Source of the DNA: Desulfobacteraceae bacterium
GTDB lineage: Bacteria; Desulfobacterota; DSM-4660; Desulfatiglandales; Desulfatiglandaceae
Assembly (NCBI GenBank): GCA_030613055.1
Contig: JAUWMR010000001.1
Coordinates: forward strand, 124,001 to 188,000
Direction of reading: 5' to 3'
DNA: 64,000 nt
Shown piece by piece: positions 9,156 to 16,959 of the stretch (position 1 is the first letter of the stretch; the number at the start of each line of letters is the position of its first letter). The position numbers were made by a program, and so were the translations under genes. Under the pieces are notes generated by a model, which worked only from the letters and a program-made list of their open reading frames with translations, searched no databases and had not been told where the DNA came from.

Positions 9156-9626
9156 CTAGATCTTCTCCATGGCACCATAAGCGTCCTGTATCCTGTCTCG
9201 AAGTAAAAAACAGAGCCTTTCCAGTACATTAAATCCAAGCGCCGTGTTCTCGATCATAATCTGTCTTAGTTCCGATCCTCTCATGACGACAACTTTTACG
9301 GGCTTTTCACTGGTAGCCGAAGACATGAGAATATGAGGCTCGCCTAACAGGGTAGACCAGCAACCAAAAACCCTTCCCTTGCCAAGGAGTCCGATGACAA
9401 CGTTGCCCGTACGCGTGCCTAAATCCACAGTTCTTTCCAAAAATACGCGACCTTCTGCAATGACATAAAGATGTTCTCCAAAATCACCTTGCCGAAAAAC
9501 ATATTCTCCGGTATCATATGTCTCCACCTGGCAGAGTTTCGCTATTTTCTTGATATCGCTTTTGTCCAGCCCTTTAAAAAACTCACAGTCTTGCAAAACA
9601 TCCTGTATCTCTGATGAATCACTCAT
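9156..9626 (-). CDS. Cyclic nucleotide-binding domain protein without DNA-binding domain
   Basis: A 156-residue single-domain protein with the CNMP beta-roll, seen in YVFRQGDFGEHLYVIAEGRV (residues 43-62). It has no helix-turn-helix, so it is not a Crp/Fnr transcription factor. The phosphate-binding cassette, normally FGE-ALL-x-RxA, is degenerate here (FGCWSTLLGE, no Arg-x-Ala), so cAMP or cGMP binding is doubtful. The start has a strong site, GAGGAG, about 7 bases upstream. The next gene upstream on the same strand, across 270 bases, is a bactofilin. Function unknown. Confidence 0.8.
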   Translation of the reverse strand: MSDSSEIQDVLQDCEFFKGLDKSDIKKIAKLCQVETYDTGEYVFRQGDFGEHLYVIAEGRVFLERTVDLGTRTGNVVIGLLGKGRVFGCWSTLLGEPHILMSSATSEKPVKVVVMRGSELRQIMIENTALGFNVLERLCFLLRDRIQDAYGAMEKI

Positions 9627-9896
9627 TTATTACTCCTCATGATTAAAAAACGGATTGCTATAATTCGCGATCAAAACAAAATCGTTCATTAGATAGGGCA
9701 CTCAACTGCTCAAAAAAGCAAAGAACAAGGAAAATGTTCTACAAGCATTTTGAGCACTCGTATCTTGTAGTCATAATACCATTTCAATGTGTCACGGAAG
9801 GGAAGATGTTGGGCCTCTTAGATGAAACACGGCTGCAATATTCATCCGTGATGGGTTGGAATACGAAAAGCTGGCTTGGAAAAACCCGGTTTCCTC

Positions 9897-10280
9897 TTAT
9901 TCAGACTTATCGGAATTTATAATGGCCAGGGGGCCCATATCCGCATCTTTTGCTTGATGCGTCCGGCAATTCCCCTCAAAAAGCACGCCTTCATGTATCA
10001 CCACTGTAGGAGATTGAATATCCCCATAAATCTTGCCGGGCGCATGTATTTCGACCCTTTCATCGGCCAGGATATTGCCGTGAACCTCCCCGCTAAGCAC
10101 AATAGAGGAGACATGGATACTGGCCTCAACCATTCCTGCTTCACCAACAATCAGGGTCCCGCCGTCAGTTATATCCCCTTTAAATCTGCCGTCTATCCGA
10201 ACGGTCCCACGAAATGTTAATTTTCCATCAAACTCCGTATCTTCCCCTAAAAAGGCATTCATCGCATCTTTCTTTTTCAT
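9897..10280 (-). CDS. Bactofilin (polymer-forming cytoskeletal protein)
   Basis: A 127-residue protein whose middle is the right-handed beta-helix of bactofilins, recognisable from FDGKLTFRGTVRIDGRFKGDI and repeating short GxI/GxV strands. Bactofilins polymerise without nucleotide and scaffold cell-shape, wall-modifying or polar machinery. N- and C-terminal tails are short and polar, as usual. The start has AGAGG 8 bases upstream. No M23 peptidase partner lies next to it; the 270-base gap to the downstream CNMP gene shows nothing recognisable. Confidence 0.88.
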   Translation of the reverse strand: MKKKDAMNAFLGEDTEFDGKLTFRGTVRIDGRFKGDITDGGTLIVGEAGMVEASIHVSSIVLSGEVHGNILADERVEIHAPGKIYGDIQSPTVVIHEGVLFEGNCRTHQAKDADMGPLAIINSDKSE

Positions 10281-10530
10281 AGTATAAACCTCTACTTGAA
10301 TGGAAATTGGCAGTGCTCCCCGAATTCAGACCAGGGAGTAACAGCCTCAAATTTTAGTATATTTAATTAATGCAGAACCAACAATGGCCTTTCGCCATGT
10401 CTCTTATTGCGCTATCTTCCTATCACATGAGCCTGTTCTTTGCAACAGGAACTACGCCTTCCTTTTGGCTAACAATCTGTTTTTCGTATAAATTTCTAAT
10501 CAACCACTCAACTACTCAACAATATCTATA

Positions 10531-13449
10531 CTAAAGAACCTTTAGTACGTTCAGCCAGCCAGGCCGGGCAGTCGTCGCTTCTTCAATAGAGCTTGGTGAT
10601 CCTAATACCTTAACGATTCCGCCTTCTTTCAACTTTCCAATCACATGAGCAAAGTCTTTAAAATCGTCCGGCCTCGTCCCAAGTATCTCATCACGCATCT
10701 GCTGCCGATCTTCTTCAGTATCACCGATAATAAAACGAAGCAGGGATTTGTAGCCCCTGGTGTCCGGGAGCAGGTACATGTCTAAGTCTCTAATGGCACC
10801 GATAATACTTTTGGTAAGTTCTCCCTCGCAAAGTTCTATCTTCTCCAGATAAGAGACCGTATTGTCAAATACTTCAAGAGTATTAATTAGGTTGGGGTCC
10901 CTGTAGGAGATAAAATCCAATACTCCGGAAAGACGGTCAAGATTACAAAAGGCACCATATGCCCCACCCTGCACTCGGATCCTTTCCCACAGATAGGCAT
11001 TTCGCAAGTAACGGGTGACAACCAGGGCAGAGCCATGGAATCGATAACCCGACTTATAAAGATCCACCGCTTTCCCCACATAATTAACCTTGGTAGGGAT
11101 CATCATCCCTTCAAAAAGGGCCGGATTACTGGGAGACCAGTTGGCTTCAACTGCCGCTGCTTCAGGTAAGGCATTCACAAAATTGTTTATATGGCCCTCA
11201 AAATCAGACCAGTTACGCTCATCTAAGGTGGCATTAATAATCATAGCCCTGCGATTCACTAAGATTCCACGCATTTCATCAAGTACAGCGAGGACCTCAG
11301 GCCATTTTTCTTCTACGGTTCGAACGAGTTGCCTTAAGAAAAAAAGATTGCTTATCCCTCCCATCTGCTCGGCGGCCCAGTCGGCCTCGTCAAAGTGAGC
11401 CCGCAAGCGAAGGCTGACGGCCTGATGACCACCCTGAACAAGTTTTTGTTCGGCGCGGGCCTTTTCCTCTAAGAGCATCTGTCGAAATCGTTCCTGATTG
11501 TCTAACCGAACCGTCAGAAGAACATCATGCAGTATACGGATTAGCTCTTCTGTCTGGAAGAACATTGCCTTGCCTCGCAGAAATAGCCGGGTAGCAGCCC
11601 TCTTTCTGTTTTTTATCGCAGATGAAAATATCTGCGGTCTGATCCCGCCGGTTTTACGGCCGATGCGCTGTGTCAGGGAGACAAAATCCTCCTTCTCTGT
11701 GCCCATTTCAACAAGCGCCCTGCCGAAAAGGGGAACATAAGGCAGATACTCTTGCTTAAGGGCATGGAGGTCAAACCCGATGTCCATATAGGCAATGCCA
11801 TTGGTGAAGAGATCGTGAAACAGGATGGTTGCCCCCTTGTTTTCCGACCGCGCCAGAGGACTTACCTTATTCTTTCGATCCAGATCCGAAAGTTTCAAGA
11901 CCGGGATCATTGCAAGGGCCTCGGGAGGATCAGGCGTTTCCTGTAATCGTTTGAGTTCACGTGTGCTGGACATAATGCTATTCAGCTCGCTCGAATTCAT
12001 GTCCGAGCGGGCCCTGGACAACCTGTCTTTCTCAGCATTTTCTTCTCTCTCCCTGAGAGCCGGATCTGGCTTAAGAGTCAGCGTTGCGCGGTGTGGATTC
12101 TCTAAAAAAAGATCATCTATTATCTCTTCAAAAAATGAATTGTTGGATTTGATACTGGCCTTAATCATCTCAAGCGGCGCCTCAAATTTGAGTAGTGCCA
12201 GGGGATCACCATCATAAAGCCAGGTAGTCAGGGCCCTAAGCATCAGCAGCAGGCCCCTTGGAAAGTGGCCGGCATTGTTTTCTCGCAGGTGGAATTCAAT
12301 TGTGTTGAGGGCCGCTTTTGTGGTTCGGGGATCAATCCCTTTCCGAACCAGGGTCTCTAAAGTTTCCATGACAAGACTCTCGACACTGTCCACACTCCCC
12401 ATATCCACGCCTTTGAGCCCCGTTGAAAAATAGACCTGCCGCAGTTCAGTTCCCAATCCCCCACCTGCTATATCTTCTCCCAATCCCGAGTCAATAAGGG
12501 CCTTGCGAAGGGGAGATGCGGGCATTCCTACCAGGATATATCCCAGAATACGCAGGGCAAAATTGGTCTCGACATCCACGGTCTCCGACAGCAGCCAGTT
12601 AAGCGTTAACATACCCTTTCTAATGGTCCTCTCGTCTTCTCCTGCCATAAATGAGCGGACAATGCGCCTTGGCCGAACAAAAGGAGATTGCAGGGAGATA
12701 ATAGAATCAATCTCCGCATAATCGAAATTCTTCAGCCATTCGCTGATAAAGCTCAGGCGCTCCTCAGGATCATCGTCCCCATAAAAATAGATTCGCGCAT
12801 TAGTGGGATGGTAGTAGGTTCTGTGAAAGGCCTTAAATTGTTCAAATGAAAGATCCGGTATCTGTTTTGGATCACCACCCGAAGCAAGGCCATAGGGATT
12901 ATCAGGGAAAAGGGCTTGAAGAGAGTATTCTGCAAGCACATTATCAGGCGAAGAATACGCCCCTTTCATCTCGTTAAAGACAACACCTTTATAGATCAGC
13001 GGGCTGGATTTTTTATCTGTTTCAAAATGCCATCCCTCCTGCTGAAAGATAGAAGGGGTCAGGCGTGGGTAAAACACCGCATCTAAGTAAACATCAATAA
13101 GATTATAAAAATCCTTAAGGTTCTGACTGGCCACGGGGTAGCACGTCTTATCCGGGTAGGTAAAGGCATTGAGAAAGGTATTAAGGGACCCTTTTAAAAG
13201 CTCGACAAACGGTTCCTTTACCGGATACTTTCGCGAACCACAGAGAACCGAATGCTCTAAGATGTGGGCCACACCGGTGGAATCCGGCGGAGGTGTGCGA
13301 AAAGTAATACCAAAGACCTTGTTTTCATCATCATTTGAAAGGGACAATAGTTCCGCGCCAGTCTTCTCATGACGATAAAACCCTGCCCTGGTTCTCAATT
13401 CCGTGATGTCCCGCTCGCTTATCAGCTCGAACCCGTGGATAACTGTCAC
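10531..13449 (-). CDS. M16C zinc metallopeptidase, presequence-protease (PreP) type
   Basis: A 972-residue clamshell peptidase. The inverted zinc motif HILEH (H62, E65, H66) is followed by CGSRKYPVKEPF and SLNTFLNAFTYPDKTCYP, hallmarks of the PreP/Cym1 subfamily (M16C). These enzymes degrade unfolded peptides inside a closed chamber. No signal peptide is visible, so a cytoplasmic location is likely. The start is GTG at 13449 with AGGAG 6 bases before it. A second M16 gene of another subfamily lies 0.7 kb upstream on the same strand, separated by two repeat elements. Confidence 0.93.
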   Translation of the reverse strand: MTVIHGFELISERDITELRTRAGFYRHEKTGAELLSLSNDDENKVFGITFRTPPPDSTGVAHILEHSVLCGSRKYPVKEPFVELLKGSLNTFLNAFTYPDKTCYPVASQNLKDFYNLIDVYLDAVFYPRLTPSIFQQEGWHFETDKKSSPLIYKGVVFNEMKGAYSSPDNVLAEYSLQALFPDNPYGLASGGDPKQIPDLSFEQFKAFHRTYYHPTNARIYFYGDDDPEERLSFISEWLKNFDYAEIDSIISLQSPFVRPRRIVRSFMAGEDERTIRKGMLTLNWLLSETVDVETNFALRILGYILVGMPASPLRKALIDSGLGEDIAGGGLGTELRQVYFSTGLKGVDMGSVDSVESLVMETLETLVRKGIDPRTTKAALNTIEFHLRENNAGHFPRGLLLMLRALTTWLYDGDPLALLKFEAPLEMIKASIKSNNSFFEEIIDDLFLENPHRATLTLKPDPALREREENAEKDRLSRARSDMNSSELNSIMSSTRELKRLQETPDPPEALAMIPVLKLSDLDRKNKVSPLARSENKGATILFHDLFTNGIAYMDIGFDLHALKQEYLPYVPLFGRALVEMGTEKEDFVSLTQRIGRKTGGIRPQIFSSAIKNRKRAATRLFLRGKAMFFQTEELIRILHDVLLTVRLDNQERFRQMLLEEKARAEQKLVQGGHQAVSLRLRAHFDEADWAAEQMGGISNLFFLRQLVRTVEEKWPEVLAVLDEMRGILVNRRAMIINATLDERNWSDFEGHINNFVNALPEAAAVEANWSPSNPALFEGMMIPTKVNYVGKAVDLYKSGYRFHGSALVVTRYLRNAYLWERIRVQGGAYGAFCNLDRLSGVLDFISYRDPNLINTLEVFDNTVSYLEKIELCEGELTKSIIGAIRDLDMYLLPDTRGYKSLLRFIIGDTEEDRQQMRDEILGTRPDDFKDFAHVIGKLKEGGIVKVLGSPSSIEEATTARPGWLNVLKVL

Positions 13450-13513
13450 TATCTGCTCCTTGCCTTGGATTTTTTTTCAAATGGGTGATCCATTTCTAAT
13501 TTCCGCTAATAAC

Positions 13514-13669
13514 TGATGGTCCAGTAAAAAGTCGGGTTTTCCCTTGTCTGTCATTCCTGCGAAAGCAGGAATCCAGTGATTTCAGATAATTATGGACTCC
13601 CGCTGTAGTTTATCCCGCACTTGATGCGGGGCGGAAGTGACGTGATTTTGACTTTTTACGAACGCATCA
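13514..13669. repeat. MITE-like element with GTAAAAAGTC ends
   Basis: Imperfect terminal inverted repeats (13514-13533 against 13650-13669), both reading TGATG-x7-GTAAAAAGTC from the outside. Internally there are CATTCCTGCGAAAGCAGGAA and a CCCGCACTTGATGCGGG hairpin. A related element with the same ends and an internal pair of CCCGC-type palindromes lies at 45872-46026. No coding potential was seen. Confidence 0.75.
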
Positions 13670-13742
13670 ATAATTCACCTATAAAAAGGCCTTTAGACAG
13701 GATTATAAGATAAGTTCTTTGATTTACAAAATTAGTAATAGT

Positions 13743-14053
13743 TTAGCTCTTTGAAAAAATCGATCATAGCCTATAGGAACGTGGGGATCTCTTTTTTAAA
13801 AGCCGCATCACAAATTCACCTAATGCCAGCAACACGCCCCCCCACCGGGGCGTAGGCCCTATGGGCCGGAGGCTGGGCTTTGACCATGGGCGCTGAACAG
13901 GCAGTAATGGCGGTCTTAATTATGAAGATTTCCGTATGGGGCTGTCCTGTGCTTGAATTTCAGGTCCTAACTGCCGTGCCATGTAATGGTGTAAGCATAT
14001 GCGGCTTTTGAAAAAGAGATCCCCATGTCCCGTTCCTGTTTTCAAAGGGCTAA
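13743..14053. repeat. MITE-like element, copy 2 (311 bp)
   Basis: Second copy of the element at 4464-4766. The inner inverted repeats are at 13783-13808 and 13999-14024. The core has the same orientation as copy 1 but carries an extra GC-rich palindrome (about 13838-13873) that copy 1 lacks; copy 1 has a different GC-rich palindrome at its own position. The outer arms are in the opposite orientation relative to the core: GCTCTTTGA on the left and TTTTCAAAGGGCTAAA on the right. With 13514-13669 it accounts for most of the gap between the two M16 peptidase genes; the remainder shows nothing. Confidence 0.85.
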
Positions 14054-14137
14054 AGTGTTACCAAGATAAAAACACTCTCCCGCTATAAGCGGAATTAATC
14101 CTGTCAGGAAAAAATAGCTGAACTTTTGCGTTAACCA

Positions 14138-16819
14138 CTATTTCAATGCGGGACCCGCAGTGACAAACACATATTTATCCGGGACAATGATCTTCCTTGC
14201 CACCCGATCAATATCTTCAAGGGTGACCGCCTTAATATCCTTGATATAACGTCTTAAATCATCATAGCCCAGACCATAAAGCTCATTAAGGGCCATATGC
14301 ATGGACTGGTTTCCATTTGTCTGGAGTCTGATTTTAAGTTTCCCCAACAGATACTTCTTTGCTGCCTCTAATTCTGTTTTACTAAGGCCGTCTTTTCTAA
14401 TCTTTTCGAGTTCCCTTAAGACCCCTTCCTTTGCAACGGATAACTTGGAAGGATCACACGCTAAATAAACGCCAAACACACCAGTCTCAAGTCCGGGTCT
14501 GCGAAAGGCCGTTACCGAGTATGCCAGGCTTTGCTTATCCCTGAGCTTAAAAAAAAGCCTGCCCCCCTGGCCTGAAAGTGCTGTTTCAAGCAGGTCCATG
14601 GGCGCATTGTCCTTGCTCAATAAATCGGCACCTATATACCCTATTACGAGATGGGTCTGTGCCCCAGGCCTGTATAAATGGACTTCCCGGATGCGGGTCA
14701 ATGGGGGTTCAGAAGGTATTTCCAACGGTTTTTTGGAAGTGGGCCTGAGCTTTCCAAAAAGCATTCTGACATGAGGAACCAACTGCTCCTTATTCACATC
14801 TCCTGCTACTGCCAGGACAAGGTTCGACGGTATGGCGCGAGACTCATACCATTGAACCAGGTCCGTCCGCGTGATGGATCGAATGGTCTTTGCCGTACCG
14901 GTCTGGGGATGCCCGTATGGATGGTGTTGAAAAAGTGTTTTATAAAACAGGTCAAAAAGTTGAGGCGTGGGTCTGTCCTTCTTTTCCCTGATAGCCGCGA
15001 GGATGTCCTTCCTGACCTTTTCCATTTCAGATTCCGGGAAGGCGGGATTAAGCAACACATCCGCAAGCAGCTCAAGACCTGGATAGAGGTCTTTGCTTAA
15101 AAACCTCGCTGAAATGCCAAAGCTGTTTTTCCCTGAAAATCCTGAAAGACTCCCTGCCCAGGAATCAATGGTTGATGCGATTTCAAAAAATGTCCTTTTA
15201 CTTGTTCCCCGGGTCAGCATCTCCGAGACAAAGGCGGAAATTCCCCATGGATAAGGATCTTCAAGTCGAACCCCACCGAGAAAGGCGGCACGGATAGACA
15301 CCATGGGCAGGTTGTGGTTCTCCTTTATGATGAGTCTTAGGCCGTTTTTTAGTGTCACCATAGAGCATTTTTGATCCAATTCCGGGATGCCTGCCCTTTT
15401 CGCATCTGATGCACCGGTCATTTTTGAAAACAGGGCCGTGATCTGCTGCCCTGATAGTACGACCCCTGCCCCCTTTGGTGCAAGGACACCGATCGAAAGA
15501 TTCTCCGGTTTCAGATAAATACATGCTACCTTTCTGATATCATGAGCCGTAACCTGCTTTATTCTCTCCACATACTTATCCGAGTTAAACATATCACCGG
15601 TCATGGTCTCAAAAAAAGCCAGGGCCCTTGCCTGCCCTGACATGCTCTCCATCGCAAAGACAAAATGGGCCTCAACTATGTTTTTGGCCTTTTTTATATC
15701 AGCTTCCGAGACCGGCTTGTGGGTGATCTCGACAATTTCCTGTACAATGGACCCAAGGGCGTCATTCAGATTTTCCGGTCTTAACGTCGCGTCAATAGAA
15801 AAAAGCCCGGGATCTGCCAGGGCATAAGCCCCCGCGTCAATATGGTGCACCAGGCTTTCTTGCATCTTAAGACGTCTGTAAAGCCTGCAGCTTTCTCCAT
15901 GTCCTAATATGATTTCAAGAATATCAAGCGCCGGCATATGGTCGTGGGTCAGGGCTGGTATATGCCAGGACATATCCAGATAGACCTGTTGAACCTCCTC
16001 ATTGAGTATCGTTTTTCTCAAGGAAGTCTGTTCGGGTTCCTCTGGTCTTGAAGGTTTTCTACCGGTTCCTTTGGGAAAATCTTTAATAAGAGACCGGACA
16101 GTATTTAAGGCCCGATCCGCATCAAAATCCCCCACTGCAACCAGAACCATGTTATTGGGCGTATACCATTTGTCTATGTATTTGAGGATGGCCTCACGAT
16201 CAAAGGACCGGATTGTCTCTTCATAACCGATTACCGGTCTCCTGTAAGGGTGTTTCTTATAGCTAAGACTCATCATTGCCTTTGACAGGCGCCTGTTGGG
16301 ATTGTCCAATGCCCGGCGGTATTCCTCTAAGACAACCTCTTTTTCCCTTTCAAGTTCCTCCATGTCGAAAAGGGAATGTTGAACAGCATCTAACAGGACA
16401 TTCAGGCCGGTATCGAAGTGAGAGCTGGCAATCTCCACATAGTAGACGGTTCGATCAAGGGATGTATAGGCATTGATACGACCGCCTGATGCCTCAATGG
16501 TTCTGGCGATCTCCCCGGTCTTTCGGGTAGGTGTCCCCTTAAAGATCATATGTTCAATAAGGTGGGTAATACCGGCCTCTTTGTCCGTCTCATTGGCGCT
16601 TCCGGCTTTGACCCAGACCTGGATGGACGCAACAGGCGACGTATGGTTTTCTTTGAGAATCACGGTGAACCCGTTATCCAATTTGAATCTGCTGGTACCG
16701 TCGGTCAAAGAAGCCGCGTACAGGCCTGTTGCGAAACACATGGCACAGATGACCCGGAACCCAAAAAAAAGAAAGATTATGGTTCGTATTTTTGGCATAA
16801 GAAAATTTTTTCTAAACAT
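14138..16819 (-). CDS. Exported M16 peptidase, two fused M16 units
   Basis: A pitrilysin/insulinase-family peptidase with an N-terminal signal peptide, so periplasmic or membrane-attached. From the ATG at 16819 it is 893 aa. An N-terminal hydrophobic stretch (about residues 11-35, ending GLYA) is followed by a catalytic M16 unit with HLIEH (H86, E89, H90). A second half is homologous but has ISAFVSEML at the equivalent place and no zinc motif. Such active/inactive pairing in one chain is typical of processing-peptidase-like proteins. The frame is open to an ATG at 16882, but that start has no ribosome binding site and would put 21 polar residues before the signal peptide. AGGAGG lies 15 bases before 16819 and 9 before a TTG at 16825, so the exact start is uncertain. 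Confidence 0.9.
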   Translation of the reverse strand: MFRKNFLMPKIRTIIFLFFGFRVICAMCFATGLYAASLTDGTSRFKLDNGFTVILKENHTSPVASIQVWVKAGSANETDKEAGITHLIEHMIFKGTPTRKTGEIARTIEASGGRINAYTSLDRTVYYVEIASSHFDTGLNVLLDAVQHSLFDMEELEREKEVVLEEYRRALDNPNRRLSKAMMSLSYKKHPYRRPVIGYEETIRSFDREAILKYIDKWYTPNNMVLVAVGDFDADRALNTVRSLIKDFPKGTGRKPSRPEEPEQTSLRKTILNEEVQQVYLDMSWHIPALTHDHMPALDILEIILGHGESCRLYRRLKMQESLVHHIDAGAYALADPGLFSIDATLRPENLNDALGSIVQEIVEITHKPVSEADIKKAKNIVEAHFVFAMESMSGQARALAFFETMTGDMFNSDKYVERIKQVTAHDIRKVACIYLKPENLSIGVLAPKGAGVVLSGQQITALFSKMTGASDAKRAGIPELDQKCSMVTLKNGLRLIIKENHNLPMVSIRAAFLGGVRLEDPYPWGISAFVSEMLTRGTSKRTFFEIASTIDSWAGSLSGFSGKNSFGISARFLSKDLYPGLELLADVLLNPAFPESEMEKVRKDILAAIREKKDRPTPQLFDLFYKTLFQHHPYGHPQTGTAKTIRSITRTDLVQWYESRAIPSNLVLAVAGDVNKEQLVPHVRMLFGKLRPTSKKPLEIPSEPPLTRIREVHLYRPGAQTHLVIGYIGADLLSKDNAPMDLLETALSGQGGRLFFKLRDKQSLAYSVTAFRRPGLETGVFGVYLACDPSKLSVAKEGVLRELEKIRKDGLSKTELEAAKKYLLGKLKIRLQTNGNQSMHMALNELYGLGYDDLRRYIKDIKAVTLEDIDRVARKIIVPDKYVFVTAGPALK

Positions 16820-16880
16820 ATTCAAAGGTTTTGCCCTCCTGTTAGTGGGAGTCTTAGATATTGGGCTGTTTTTCCTTGAC

Positions 16881-16896
16881 ATACTACATGTTGTAT
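16881..16896. promoter_or_regulatory. Candidate NrdR-box-like palindrome upstream of nrdJ
   Basis: The 16-base near-palindrome ATACTACATGTTGTAT resembles the NrdR box (ACACWATATATWGTGT) at about 12 of 16 positions. It sits directly after a TTGACA hexamer (16876-16881) and 63 bases before the likely nrdJ start. NrdR represses ribonucleotide reductase genes in many bacteria. The usual second box two helical turns away is not convincing here. Confidence 0.35.
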
Positions 16897-16959
16897 CTAA
16901 AATGATAAGTCTATGATAACATTTTAACCGTTTGAAACAAGCTTTTTAGGAGAATGTCC

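Noticed and set aside
9005-9232. 75-codon plus-strand ORF
   Set aside because: Made from low-complexity and interspersed repeat sequence and overlapping the CNMP gene on the other strand; no ribosome site.
9734-9922. 62-codon plus-strand ORF between the CNMP and bactofilin genes
   Set aside because: No ribosome site, unremarkable composition, and it overlaps the bactofilin 3' end antisense.
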